Source of the DNA: Microplitis mediator | Taxonomy: Eukaryota > Arthropoda > Insecta > Hymenoptera > Braconidae | Assembly: GCF_029852145.1 (NCBI RefSeq) | Contig: NC_079975.1 | Span: 17,357,275-17,421,274, forward strand | Direction of reading: 5' to 3' | Length of the DNA: 64,000 bases | Part shown: piece after piece, positions 1-12,319 of the stretch | Layout of the letters: each line of letters opens with the position of its first letter | Position numbering within the stretch: position 1 is the stretch's first letter | Notes under the pieces: model-generated | The model's input: the letters and a program-made list of their open reading frames with translations, nothing else | The model's database searches: none | What the model was told of the DNA's origin: nothing | Translations under genes and position numbers: made by a program

Positions 1-2319
1 GACGATCTTTTAGCGAGCAATTCTTTCTGTACCGCTTCTTTGGTATCTAAAAAGAAAATTTCAATTATAAATTAAAAATTATATTATTATTTAAATTAAT
101 ATTTTATTATTTTATCAATTTCAATTATAAATTATAAATTAAAAATCATTTTAAAAAATAATCTACCTTCTAAGCATCGTGTATATTAGACTAATTCAAA
201 CAAATCGACTTTTTTTAATTTTTTTATTTTTTAAGAAATACACTCATAAGTCTCAGTAGGATAAAAAAAGACTCCTGTTAAAATTTGAACCCTTTAATAC
301 TAATATTAAGTCATGGTGACCACAGATTTTTGAAACTGAAATTCTCTGACTTCCAGATATTCCAATCAAATAATTAAAAAATTCCTTGGCCATATGTAGT
401 ACTATTAATTCATTGGAAATTTATATTTAATTCAAAATAAAACGGTATATAAGTCAGTTCAATAAATAATCAATCATTGTCTTTAAATGAAACTTTATTT
501 TATTTTTTGACAATGATCATCGGTTTTTTTTATTACATGAATAATTTTTCATTTTTGACTTGAAATCTAAGTTTGTATATAATATTAATAAAACATAATG
601 AAGCACGCGAATAATAAATATAGTGAAACTTATTAGTTCAATACTTATCTGTATTTTCCAATTTAAATAACATGGGGAAAAAAAATTTTAATTTGGAATT
701 TTATACCTCGGTAATGGCGTAATAACAAATAATCCTAAAATAAAATTTTGTAGGAAATTTGACGCTCTACAAAAAAGGTCTCTTATGATTTGTTGGTAAA
801 TCCATCTGTTCAAAAGTTATTTATTATTTAAGCTTGAAGTCAAATTTATAGTGAATTTCAAAATCTTTTAACTTTTCCATCAAAACAATCAGACTTATCA
901 CAAAATGTTATAGAATGTTTTTAGTAGACAATTTTATTCCTTACAAATTATCTCTGATAACGTTTTTTCAAAATCCGCGTTGTTTCCTAGTTCTTTTCAT
1001 TTCAATGTCTAGCTGTTGAAATCGATCAGAACACTTCTTTTTCAAGAGCTCGAAATTAAAATAAAAATAACTAGAAAACAACGCGGATTTTGAAAAATCT
1101 ATATCAGAAATAATTTGTAGGGAATAAATTTGTCTACCTAAAAGACTCTATTACAATTTGTAATAAATGTGATAGGTTCGCTGGAAAAGTAAAAAGATCT
1201 CGAAATTTACTACAAATTTGAATTCAAGCTCAATAACTTTTGAGCAGATAGATTTATCAAAAAATCATAAGTTCTTTTTTGTGGAGCGTAAAATTTCTTA
1301 TGAATAAGTCTCCTGGGCTTATTTGTACACTACGCCATTACTGAGGTATAAAATTCCAAACTTAAAATTTATTTTTCCCATGGTATTTAAACGCCATATA
1401 GAAAATAGCAATCAGTGAGTGCTTAATAATAATACTAAGGGATAAAACTTAATTTTTGGACAATACTCGTTTCATTAAGAGTAAAATTTGGCCAAAGTTA
1501 CCATTTACAGGGCAAGTTCTCGTGAAAAAAAAATAGTCGATTTTTTTAAATGGGACATACATATATATAAAGACACGTTACCTCTTACTCCTAAAACGTA
1601 GCAATTTTTAGTAGTCCCATCAACACTTAGTTTATAAAACTTCTTGGCTACATAATTTAGAGGGTTAAACCTTTGAATGGAGTGCACAGGTACTGCTGCT
1701 TTTTTGTTTTTATCATATACCACTCCTGCCCAACGGTTCTGTTGTTCTAAAAGTAAAAAAAAAAATGTTACACAAATAATGAACTTAAGTTAATTCAATG
1801 GAAGTACATATTTACAATGAAAATCTAAAACTATTAAAAGTTATAAAAAAAAAAAAGTTCGACAAAGTTACACCTATCGTTTATGATCCTGAAGTTAGCA
1901 GACAATTCACAATTTTTGGATTTTTTTTTATCAATTAAATTTGAAGAAAAAAAAAAACTAAAAATATGCACATGTAGAAAATTTAAAAAACTACAGGTGC
2001 AATTTTTTCAAATTTATTTCTTTTCAAATTTACCGCCTCAAATAAAATCCAAAAATAATTAGATGTCTGCTAACTTCAGGATCATCTATCGTTTAGTTAA
2101 TATGATACTGAAGTTAGCAGACGTCTAATGATTTTTGGATTTTTTTTTAGACGATAAAACACAAAAAAAAAATTTTTGAAAAAATTGCACCTTTAGTTTT
2201 TTAAATTTTCTACGTGTGCATATTTTTATTTAATTTTTTTGCAATTGATTTGTTGAAATACAAAAATTCAAAAATTTTTAAATGTCTGCCAACTTCAGGA
2301 TCATTAGTTAATTGCCTAC

Positions 2320-2351
<32 letters not shown>

Positions 2352-2529
2352 GTAGTCGATTTGTTGAAAAAAAAATCCGAAAATATTTAATTACATGTTA
2401 ATTTTAATAAAATCATGTTTATTTTAATAATCATTCACTATTATCAATGATTCTTAAATATATCAAAAATAATAATTAATTAATAATATTAGTTAGTATG
2501 ATTTTAAATATGTAATACTTACTAGACAT
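1..2529 (-). CDS. 5' part of a spliced gene, unknown function (three exons visible)
   Basis: Function not recognised. Reading leftward on the minus strand, a start codon at 2529-2527 begins a 7-base coding exon (ATGTCTA) followed by a GTAAGTA donor. Exon 2 is 1746-1582, after a pyrimidine-rich tract ending TTTTAG, and exon 3 is 46-1, after CTTTTTAG, cut by the window edge. The phases agree at both junctions. The protein starts MSKQQNRWAGVVYDKNKK, continues with a PVHSIQRFNP stretch and then GVRDTKEAVQKELLAKR. This layout (a small beta-rich module with a WA-VVY start, then a charged helix) resembles the N-terminal module of insect BEN-domain and transposon-associated proteins; that is a family-style impression, not a demonstrated match. 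Intron 1 (1747-2522) holds two MITEs and intron 2 (47-1581) a foldback element. It could be a host gene or a transposon-borne ORF. Confidence 0.45.
188..1440. mobile_element. hAT-like foldback element, right end decayed
   Basis: Long inverted repeat: about 620-985 pairs with about 1070-1430 around a short centre near 1030. The left end, at TAGACTAATTC, and the following AT-rich leader resemble the intact foldbacks at 6463 and 26831. No matching right terminus is visible, so the element is truncated or diverged. Short frames inside are palindrome shadows. Confidence 0.55.
1582..1746 (-). CDS. exon 2 of the left-edge gene
   Basis: Internal exon of 165 bases. Acceptor TTTTAG lies just above 1746 and donor GTAACG begins at 1581. 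The open frame has no stop, enters in phase 1 (two bases complete a Lys codon) and leaves with one base that makes an Asp codon with exon 3. An alternative donor (GTAAGAG at 1588) is a better consensus but gives a less protein-like reading of exon 3. Confidence 0.45.
1883..2085. mobile_element. 203-bp MITE, copy 1
   Basis: Terminal inverted repeats ATGATCCTGAAGTTAGCAGA at both ends. Flanked by a direct 9-bp duplication CTATCGTTT (1874-1882 and 2086-2094). Same family as 2102-2304 and 3993-4188. Confidence 0.8.
2102..2304. mobile_element. 203-bp MITE, copy 2
   Basis: Same family as 1883-2085, with ends ATGATACTGAAGTTAGC and its complement. Flanked by an 8-bp duplication TAGTTAAT (2094-2101 and 2305-2312). 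It landed directly beside the target duplication of copy 1. Confidence 0.8.
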
Positions 2530-3101
2530 TTTGCACTTGTTAATTAATATTCTTATTAATTTATTAATTAATATAAATTTACATTGTAGAAATTCTTTTA
2601 TAAGAAGAATTGCGTACTTAATGTGGCGAATTAAACAAAATGTCGCTCGTTACAAAAAAATCAATAATCGAAGGGAAGCGGTAACTCCGTAGAAATATAC
2701 ACCGGAAATGCCTCTCCTCCTTTAAAGGGTTAACACTACGCAAATGTTGTTACATACATAAATGATGCAAATATAAATACACATATACATCATATACAAA
2801 CATGTAGCATCGAATGAATGATAGGTTGTCGGTAAAAACGGAAAAAGATTAAAATGTTATGGCGCTAGTCGGGTTGAAAAGTCCTATGTGTGTGTGTGTA
2901 AGGCAGGCGTTTGCGCGGCAAATTTTGTATACAAATAGCCAATTGAGCTCAACCAACAGTCAAATTAAAGCAGACATTTCACGTATACGTGAGATCAAAA
3001 ATTAAGGTAACAAACATTGACTTTGATAACTCTCTAGATGATCAACATTTTAACTCAAAAAATGATCTGAAACATTTGACATCTCAACGACGCGTCTAGT
3101 A
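2313..3101. other. no gene seen; upstream of the left-edge gene
   Basis: AT-rich DNA with a run of about 24 T at 2328-2351. It holds the 5' flank of the minus-strand gene (above 2529), a short GT run near 2890 and scattered TATA-like sequence. Nothing else can be supported. Confidence 0.4.
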
Positions 3102-3255
3102 CACATAAAAAATTTCATTTGTATGTTTTGTTCTTTTCCACACATAAAATTACATATAAACTTGATGTAAAATAGCAGCTTTAATTTTGACGTCAAATTT
3201 ACATGTCATTTTACGTATGTGAAAGCTAAAAAGGCGAACTAAAATTTTTCATATG
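3102..3255. mobile_element. TA-flanked MITE (CACAT..AAAAA ends)
   Basis: Imperfect palindrome with ends CACATAAAAAATTTCAT and its complement, flanked by TA on both sides (3100-3101 and 3256-3257). Shares end pattern and TA target with 22891-23399, 32137-32335, 37707-37854 and 52804-53317. Confidence 0.55.
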
Positions 3256-3992
3256 TACTGTACGTCATCGAAATGTCAAAAGTATCATTTCAATTTCTGA
3301 GCCGAAACTCTATGGCTAGGATAATTTTTAATACAACTGAACTGTTTTACCTTACAACGAAAATATAGTAACCTAATTATGCAATATGCAACAATTTCAA
3401 TACATGCATGAATTTATATAATTGTAAAAGTGTATTTAAGTAATATACAAAAAAAATATAAATTTCTATTGAAATAATAAAATAAAGCTTATGTACAAAT
3501 AAAAAAATTATTACTAACTAAGTAAACGATTGAGTCATATAATCGACATTGTTGAGGTTATAAATTTAACAAGCGTAAGCATTTGTCATTTGTCAAGGAG
3601 CTTAATTTGCTGAAAACTCAATTGTGTTTTGTGATCAATAGTAAACACATATGAATACATATATAGTTATTTTATATAAATAATTTTTTACTTTCAATTA
3701 TATATATACAAGTATGTATGTAAAAATATATTTTTTTATTTTCTTATTTATTGGTCGTTCCTTATTAAGCGAGGTATTTTTTTGATGACCACTTTTTATG
3801 ATTGTGAATGTAGCAAACATTTGACAATTATTATAATTTTGAAGTAAATGAAGAAAGTGTGAATCGAATAAAAATAAAAAATTCGCATTTACAGAATTCG
3901 AAAATCGGCATTTGCATTTTTTTAATTTTTATTTTTTTAATTATTTATTTCGTTCATTTATAAATTAAATTTCTCATATCTCCTACATTCAC
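3256..3992. other. no gene seen
   Basis: AT-rich intergenic DNA with many stops in all frames and no recognisable repeat structure. Confidence 0.4.
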
Positions 3993-4188
3993 ATGATACC
4001 GAAGTTAGTCGACGTCCAATAATTTTTGGATTCCTTTTTAAACAATAAATTATAAAAAAACAATATTTAAAAAAATTAAACCTATAGTTTTTTAAATTGT
4101 CCACATGCGCATATTTTTATTTTTTTGTAATTAGATCATTAAAAAATAAATCCGAAAATTATCAATTGTCTGCAAACTTCACGATCGT
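3993..4188. mobile_element. MITE, copy 3
   Basis: Third copy of the ATGATMCYGAAGTTAG family, slightly diverged. Flanked by a perfect 8-bp duplication ACATTCAC (3985-3992 and 4189-4196). An 8-bp duplication fits the hAT superfamily. Confidence 0.8.
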
Positions 4189-4196
4189 ACATTCAC

Positions 4197-4675
4197 ACTC
4201 ATTCACGTTTTATTCATATTTGTGAACTACGGGTTTGAAACGATTATTAAAATACTTTATAAAATCTAAATTGATGAAATGAAGTATTACAAGTACGACA
4301 TAAAATAAAAAAAGTTATAAATTACTATCAAAACGTCTGTACGTCCTTCATAATGTTGATATAACACTTAATTTAAAAAGTAAATTATCAAAAAAATACA
4401 ATCTAATTATATCTGTGATGTTGTTTACAAAATATTTTGTTTCACAGAAATATCTTAATAAGGAATGAATTATATAAAATTATTATGATTTATAAAACAA
4501 TGTAAAATTAAAATGTATATTTATAGTTATAGATGGAAAAGATAACACAAACAAGGCAATGTAAATACAAATATAAATCGAAAAAAAAATTTAGTAATGA
4601 TTGTAATACATCCGCATCATTTAAGAGACATCGAATAGAAGGTAAGCAGTATATCTAGATATATAAACATGGGGC
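4197..4675. other. no gene seen
   Basis: AT-rich DNA with no supported feature. Confidence 0.4.
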
Positions 4676-5870
4676 ATTCCATGCCAAATCGGACAATTTG
4701 AAAAATTTTAATTTATGATTTCCTTCATTTTTTGATACTTCGAAGTACCCATCAAAAAACTCTTTACGGTGAATTTTGCGATTTTTCGATGACCCGTTCA
4801 AAAATCGCGCTGTTTTGGTTATTTGATCATAACTTCTTTGATAATAGTTACAATCCCTATCCCAAAATTCCCATAGAATCCACTTAACTGCGACAAATAC
4901 CGCATAGGAACCAATACAGTCTATAGGATCCTATGCGGTTTTTGTTGCAGTTGAGTGGATTTTATAGGAATTTTTGAATAGGGATAAAAACTTTCTTTTG
5001 TTTAAAATGTTTATTTTCTAATGTGCTTTTTAGTAAAAAATGCGAACAAGTTCTCCAGAATATTTTGCTATGTGATTTTCAAGTTTAAAACTTAGAAATT
5101 TTTTTTTTCAAAATTGATCCTTATTTTAATTTTTATGAAATTTTTTTACAATAAACGAAAATCTTTCGCACAATTTTTAAGCCTATTCTGACCGTGGGAC
5201 CTTCATAACTAATATTTTTTTTCAATTTTCGAAAATTTGAAAAATGTTATCTTCTTTATTATAAATACCAAATTATGTCACTATTTATTATTTTTCTACT
5301 TCGAGCAGTTTTTACAATTTTTTCCGGTAAACAGATTCGGTTCAACATTAATAATTAGTCATTCAGTCAACTCATAACTAAAAGTAAAAAAAAAATGAAG
5401 GACAGCGACTAATTAATAATTTTAAACACCTATTTACAGTAAAAAATTCTAAAAACTACTTGAAAGAATCAGAAAATTAATAAATAGTGAACAAAATTGG
5501 GATTGATAATAAAGAAAATAAAATTTTTCAAATTTTCGAAAATCGAAAAAAAAATATTAGTTATGAAGGTCCAACGATCAGAACAGAAATAAAAATATAC
5601 ATGAACTTTGAAAAAAAAAAGATTCAAAATATATACTTGAAATTCACATGGAAAAATATTTTGAAGAACTTATTCGTGAATTTTTTTATAAAAATACGCG
5701 TATTTTTTTCTACAAAGCACATGGAAAAATGAAAATTAAAAAAAAAAATTTTGATTTAAACCATTATCAAAGAAGTTATGATCAAAAAACCAAAACAGAA
5801 CGATTTTTGATCGGATCAACGAAAAAATCTCAAAATTTACCAGGAAGATATATGATATGATAAAAAAAAA
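4676..5870. mobile_element. foldback element about 1.2 kb
   Basis: Long inverted repeat. 4780-4850 pairs with about 5765-5840 (both contain CATAACTTCTTTGATAAT or its complement), and 5205-5255 pairs with 5525-5585. The centre is near 5400. Short open frames at 5487-5860 lie in the right arm and are palindrome by-products. Terminal repeats and target duplication are not clear. Confidence 0.55.
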
Positions 5871-6454
5871 TAACATTTAAGTTATTTTTTCCGAATAAGT
5901 CATAATATAATGTACTAACGTATGTCCTAAATCCTACCAAATCTTCGTCTTTATGGTCTCTTTCGATCCCTATATAATTTCATCTAACTCGTTCATTAGT
6001 TTGAATCATATTATCAAAAAAAAAATTTTAAAAACACAATTTTTAATATTTGTCGCGGAAATTTTATATATTATTGCTCTGATCTGTGTCAAAACTCATT
6101 TAAATCTTAATTTTTATTACTGACATTGATTTCCACCTTAATTTATTTACGTTATTGAACATTATCAGGACTAAAAATTTAAAAACCGCATGTTCATTAA
6201 TGATTTTCGATTCTTAAATTATTAAACTTTAACATAAAACGTAACTTGTTAGAGCTTAAAAGGCTCATAAAAAAACAATTGCATGTAAAAGCATTTTCGA
6301 GCTCGAAGAGCTTCTAAACTAATCAACTGATTCAGCCCATATTCGAACTTAGCCGTGATAATCGCCCATAGAATAATTGTGAAAAATGTCATTAAGATCG
6401 GATAAAAATTGTAGACGCTATCGTGTTCTCAAAACTGCGTTATATCCCATGTAT
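5871..6454. other. no gene seen
   Basis: AT-rich DNA between two foldback elements. 6240-6320 carries an AGAGCTTAAAAGGCTCAT-type string also found in the AACTTCCCGC repeat family (for example near 57750), so it is probably an old fragment of that repeat. Confidence 0.4.
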
Positions 6455-6462
6455 ATATATAT

Positions 6463-8539
6463 TAGGGTGATTCAAAAAACAAACAAAATTTTTTTTTTTC
6501 TTCCAAACAGCTTCAAAAGTTTCGTTTAGATAAAAAAAGACGCCTGTGAAAATTAGAGCTCTTAATATTAATATTAACATTGCCCGCATTGCACTTTTCT
6601 ATTTCCCATAAGAATAACATGGGAAAAATTTTTTTTATGTCTTCTGGTTTTTATAAGTAGCTAACGATGCGTCATAGGAATAATTGGCAGGCATAATTTT
6701 GTAGGGAATTGAATGCTCTACAAAAAAATATTCTTATCATTTTTTGCGGAATCTTTTTGTTCAAAAGTTATTTGAGGTTGAAGTCGAATTCATATTAAAT
6801 TTTGAGTTTTTCTTACTTTTCTGGCGAAACTATCAGACCTATTACGAAATATTATGAGACCTTTTTTGTAGTGTTACATTCTGGCTTCATAACATATGAG
6901 ACAGAATATTTTTAATTTAACCAGGTTGACGTCGTTAGGGTGTCGATAGACCCCAGGTGCGTCAGCTGTTGACCTTCTTTTATTTTATGCAAAAAAAGTT
7001 TATTGACTTACCATGGTGGGGATTATGGGCCCCATAAGTCGGCCCAAATAATCCCTTGATACGTCCTCTGGGTGCGAACGAGACGAGCTTTGAAGACTCG
7101 GTTCCTTCGTAGAGGAAAGTAATCCCAATTGGTCGATCAACCACCAGAGCTCGAAGGCTCAACAAAAACTTCCTCCGACTTAATTCTCGGACGACCTTCG
7201 GTGAGGTCCGCGATAACACCTCGAATCCCGCGACCGAGCTGTACCGCACATCCTGACCTCCTGCGTCATCGGCCTCGAAGCATGAATTTCGGATTCGGAA
7301 AGGAAACGTTCAGGCTGCCGGGATCGGCGCCCGGAACAGGTGAGAGTATTGGGCTGCCAGTAGCGGCGCCCAATACGAGGTATGTGATTTTTGGGCTGCC
7401 CGTAGCGGCGCCCAAAGTTTAAATAAGGAATGCGTATTTAAATAAAATACGGATATATATTTTGCTTCAAGTCCGAGTGACAGGATCAAGCCAGCAGGTT
7501 TGTGTAGAGATCTTGGCTCTACCAGATCTTGTGATCCACTGCCTTGTAAACGACTGACTTTAATCGACCGACTTGATTCTGTCGCTCCTTGGTATTATAC
7601 ATTATCAAAATGTTAACGTTGCATCTCAGGTTTCCTATGAGAGAATCGTCGTGGTCCGGGTCTCATGCATCGTCATCTGTTTAGACTATCCGCGAGCCAC
7701 GGCGACTCTCTTATCGCAAGAGATTTCCGTTACATTGTTGGCGGTGAATAAAAATAATATCGCCAACAAAGTAACGATTTATTAATTTATTAATAAATTA
7801 TGATTATAAGAAGTGTCGAACCGTTTATTCGCTCACTGTGGCGAATAAATAATTCGAGACTTCAAAAAAAAAATTTCTAAAAATTTTTATTTAAATTTAA
7901 TTAAAGCCAGAACGTAACAGTAGACGATTTTATTCCCTAAAAGTTATAGCAAATAAAGTTTTTTCGAATTCCACATTGTTGTCTAGTTATTTTCATTTTA
8001 ATGTCATGGTCATAAAAAAAATAGTCTTCTGACCGATTTTAAGAGCTTGACATTAAAATAAAAATAACTAGAAAACAATGCGGAATTCGAAAAAACGTTA
8101 TTTGGTATAACTTCTATGGAATAACATTGTCTACAAAAAAGGTCTCATGATAATTTGTAATAGGTCTGATAGTTTCTCCAGAAAAGTAAGAAAAACTCAA
8201 AATTTAATATGAATTCGACTTCAACCTCAAATAACTTTTGAACGAATAGATTCCGCAAAAAATGATAAGAATATTTTTTTGTAGAGCATTCAATTCCCTA
8301 CAAAATTATGCCTGCCAATTATTCCTATGACGCATCGTTAGCTACTTATAAAAATCAGAAGACATAAAAAAAATTTTTCCCATGTTATTCTTATGGGAGA
8401 TAGAAAAGTGCAATGCGGACAATGTTAATATTAATATTAAGAGCTCTAATTTTCACAGGCGTCTTTTTTTTATCTAAACGAAACTTTTGAAGCTATTTGG
8501 AAGAAAAAAAAAAATTTGTTTGTTTTTTGAATCACCCTA
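6463..8539. mobile_element. hAT-like foldback transposon with a nested solo LTR
   Basis: Ends TAGGGTGATTCAAAAAAC and the exact complement. Flanked by ATATATAT on each side (6455-6462 and 8540-8547), although the AT-rich context weakens that duplication. Arms of several hundred bases pair around the nested LTR. The end pattern YARNG plus an 8-bp duplication is the hAT signature. No transposase is encoded, so this is a non-autonomous foldback derivative. Confidence 0.75.
6872..7919. mobile_element. solo LTR, 1048 bp
   Basis: Begins TGTTACATTCTGGCTT and ends with the near-complement AAGCCAGAACGTAACA, so it has TG..CA ends with short inverted repeats. Flanked by a perfect 4-bp duplication GTAG (6868-6871 and 7920-7923). 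Interior is GC-richer than its surroundings and has three near-repeats of a CGGCGCCC-containing string at 7315-7420, then a TATA-rich stretch at 7450. No gag or pol is present, so internal recombination between two LTRs is the simplest origin. TG..CA ends with a 4-bp duplication are typical of Ty3/Gypsy and some BEL elements. Frames at 6980-7785 are not genes. Confidence 0.75.
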
Positions 8540-8689
8540 ATATATATATATATATATATATAGTCTTTTCAACGAATGGTATTTTCGAATTCTAATCAAC
8601 CAATTATGATGGGTTGTGACAAAATTACTTGAAAAATCGACCATGAGGACAAATACAATAGTTAGATTTTAGAAAAATCTACCTAAAAA

Positions 8690-9337
8690 GTTTCGAATTT
8701 TAGGGTTACGAGTAGCATTAAAAAAAATTCGAGTAAATTGACACTTTTCAATCTTTCTAAATCTTCCTCAATACCAAAATAGTTCCATATTTCGAGTTAA
8801 GAGTTGTGTTGAAAAAGATTCAAAGGAATTGACATTTTCAATCTTTCTGAATCTTTCTCAATACCAAAATAGTTCCATATATCCAATTATGACTTGAATT
8901 GAAATAAATTAAAATGAATTCACATTTTCCAATCTTTCTGAATCCTTCTCAATACCAAAATAGTTTCGTATTTGTGATCGAGTGTAGGATTGAAAAGAAT
9001 TGAAAGAAATTGAAAATTTTCAATTTTTCTGAATCTTTCTCAATACTAAAATAGTTCCATATTTTGAGTTATGACTTGAATTGAAATAAATTAAAATAAA
9101 TGCACATTTTCCAATCTTTCTGAATCTTTTTCAATAGCAAAATAGGTTGGAATCGGAAGGCATTGAAATGATGGAAGATTGAATTCTTTTTAATACTTTT
9201 GAATTCCATTATAAGATTTAAAAAGTATTCAAATGATCGAAATTTCGATTCCATTTAATATTTTTCAAAATCTCCGTATGGACTGAAAAGAATTACAATA
9301 ATTTTCAATACTTTTCAATGAGTATCTAAAATCAGGG
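8690..9337. repeat. 91-bp tandem repeat, about five diverged copies
   Basis: The string CAATACCAAAATAGTTCCAT recurs, with changes, at 8769, 8859, 8950, 9041 and 9132, a period of 90-91 bp. Unit content (TTGAAAAAGATTCAAAGGA, then TCTGAATCTTTCTCAATAC) aligns with the 92-bp satellite downstream of the transposase. The block ends in ATCAGGG, the same end string seen at 18344, 21947 and 46564. Confidence 0.7.
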
Positions 9338-9464
9338 ACTTCTTAAGTATACTATCTCTGCTACGAAATAAACTTAATGATGATAAAAAAATGAATTGTT
9401 TTTTTTTAAATTTTATATTCCTTTAGATTGCTTGTGATCTAATATACTTTGTACTTTTTTTCAG

Positions 9465-12319
9465 ACGATGTGCTTAGTAGTAGCACTGAAAGTGAAACTG
9501 GAAGTTTCAGTCGTACAAACTATTCCAGAGAAAGATCGAGAAAAATCACACAATGCAGTCATCATTATCTTAAAAAAAATAGTTTAAATAATTATCCTGA
9601 TAGAATGGATATCGATCAAAGTGATTTTGGGAGCAATAATGAAGAAGTGAATGAAAACGATGAAAAAATACTTGAAGAAAATGATAACGTAAATGACGAT
9701 GATGAAGAAATAGATATAGAGGTTGAAGAAGCAGTTTATAACGTCAATAACGATGGTGAAGAAAGAGATAATGAAGATGATGAAGCTTATAGCGTTGATG
9801 ACGACGATGAAGAAGATGATGGAGCTTATAGCGTTGATGACGATGATGACGAAATATATGAAGTGGATGACGATACTGATATTATGACTGACGATGGCGA
9901 AGAAATAAATGAAGTTGGTGACGGAGCTGATATCACGACTGACGATGATGAAGAAATAAATGAAGTGAGCGACGAAGCTGATATCGTGACTGACGATGAT
10001 GAAGTCATCAACGAAGTGGATGGAAGTGATGCAGAACAGTTACAAAATGACAATGCATACCCGAAATGGAAAGAGTCATACAAAAATAATGTAGACATCG
10101 ACACATTGACCCAATGGATTATGTTTAAAGCATCGAATGTATCAGTTTTTGAAGTTCTGAATATGATAACCGCAATAACCGTACGCTTTGGTTTAGCTGA
10201 TGAAATTCAACAAGCTATTTTAGAGCTAACTAAATTCTTAGCTGGCCCGGATTTCAAAAATTTGGATACTTCTAAGTATTTAATGAGAAAAATATTCAAT
10301 CCGCCAACAAATGCTGTATTACATGTCTTTTACTGCGAGCAGTGTAGTATCCCATTAGCAAAACCTATTACTAAAGAAGAATTAAAGAAGATCAAAAAGA
10401 AGAAATGTGACAAATGTGAAACTGAATATGATTTGTCAACGAGTAAAGAAAACTTTTTTATTTCCATCAACTTAGAATATCAACTAAAAAGTTTATTGGC
10501 AAATCAATCGATGCGGATTATAATCGATAAGCAATTAGAAAAAAATAGTAATAATAATAATGATAAAGACACTATTAGTGATATTTGCGATAGTAATAGA
10601 TACATCAGCGATGACTTTATTAAATCGAAAATTGATGATGGAGATATCGTTTTAAGTTTAAATGTCAATACTGACGGTGCGCCTCTATTCAAAAGCAGCC
10701 GACATAGTTTTTGGCCCATACAATGTGTCATAAACGAAGTTCCAATTTTACTTCGCCATAAAATAGTTTTACTTGCTGGACTTTGGTACACATCAGCTGA
10801 GCCGAAACCACAGTTTATGAATTTGTACATGCATACTTTTATGAAACAAATTTCGAACCTTATGACCGATGGTATTGAGATAATGACTGAACATGGTATT
10901 ATAAGGAAGTATTTTTGCAAAATTTTTTCATTTCCATTAGATTCGGTTGCTCGACCAGTTGTACAGAATCGCTTACAATTTAATGGGTCTTATGGTTGTA
11001 GCTGGTGTTACCAACAAAGCGTGTATAAATCGCGTGCCACGAGGTATCCATTCAAAAGTACGAAACCAGAAATAAGAAATCACGAAAAGTACTTGAAGGA
11101 CGTGGAAAATTGTGAAAACAATAAAAAGAAACTTCCAAAAACCAAGAAAAACGAACACTATACCTTTAGAGGTATCAAAGGACCTTGTATATTGTCTTCT
11201 CTACCAGGTTTTGATTGTATTTGGGGTTTTCCCCACGACTACATGCACGCTGTTCTTTTGGGTGTGACACGTCAGCTGTGGAATACATGGAGTTCTGAAT
11301 TTTTAACTGTAAAAAAACGCAAAATAATTAATGAACGCTTAATCAACATAAAACCACCGAATGAGATTCACCGGGTTCCTCGGGCACTGCAAAAGAAAAA
11401 GTCTTGGAAAGCGACTGAATGGCGCTCGTGGTTGCTGTTCTATAGTGTTCCGATATTGACTGAAATATTGAATCAAGAGCTTTTAGAATCATATAAACTG
11501 TTTGTAAAAAGCGTTCAGAAACTTCTTTCCAGCGATATTAGTGAAGAAGACTTATTAACTTGTGAGACAGATCTTCTTCAATTCGTTTACGATTGTCAGA
11601 GGTTATATGGAGATTCATTTATGACATTCAATATTCATAGTTTACAACACATGGTTCAAAGCGTTCGAGAAAATGGGCCAGCATCGTGTAATTCAGCGTA
11701 TCCCTTTGAGAATAATATTTACAACTTAAAAAAAAAAGTAACAAGTCCAAAAGGAGTTTCTAGCCAGATGTCAAATCGATCTTTAAGGCATAATATGTTT
11801 GTAAGTAAACTGAATACAGCACCAGATGATCCTTCTTGGCTATTTTGTAAAACTATACTGAATAAACGAAAAGAAGTTACAAAAAAATTTATTAAAACTG
11901 ATGATGGTGTAGTTTTGATTAAGGATTCGAAAGAAGACTCGACAGATACACTGAAAAAATACTACAGTCGATGTGTATATAACAACACTATGTATCATAG
12001 CAAATTATACACAAAAACAAAGAAAACAAATAATAGAATAGTCCGATTAGAAGGTGATCGAATAGCAGAAATCAATTGCTTTTATGAGCTAAATAATTTA
12101 AGTTATATTGAAGCTAATATTCTAACAGTTGAACCTTTTGATGGGTTTGAACATATATATAGAGTAACTAACTGGGAAAATGAGCAGACGATTGCACCTG
12201 TAACTGAAATTGTCTCAAAATTAATATTCATACAGGTCAGACAAATGACTTCGAGTGATGATAAAACTAATAATGATTATTATGTATGTATAAACCCAAA
12301 CAATTATGAAGTGCAATAA
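9465..12319 (+). CDS. CACTA/EnSpm-type transposase (tnp2-like)
   Basis: Large uninterrupted frame of about 950 codons. An in-frame ATG lies at 9449, but a strong acceptor (TTTTTTTCAG, ending 9464) suggests the coding exon really starts at 9465 in phase and an upstream exon is missing or unrecognised. Order in the protein (numbered from 9449): Ser-rich start; a very acidic Asp/Glu tract at about 55-195; a zinc-binding pair of CxxC motifs (C296/C299 and C320/C323); then the catalytic region with NTDGAPLFKSSRHSFWPIQ, KPQFMNLYMHTF, CSWCYQQS, DYMHAVLLGVTRQLW, and NIHSLQHM followed by a YPFENNIYNLKKKV block. This order is that of tnp2-like transposases. D409, D597 and E754 are my candidates for the DDE triad. 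An AATAAA overlaps the stop. No frameshift is seen, so it may be active or recently active. Confidence 0.8.

Noticed and set aside
5487..5860. Lys/Phe-rich frames of 70-81 codons
   Set aside because: AT-rich right arm of a foldback element; low-complexity translation.
7129..7785. Frames of 70-97 codons
   Set aside because: They lie inside the solo LTR and have no domain; the GC-rich stretch merely lacks stops.
9826..11158. Minus-strand frames of 61-138 codons
   Set aside because: Shadows of the transposase coding strand, mainly the acidic repeat read backward as Ser-rich sequence.
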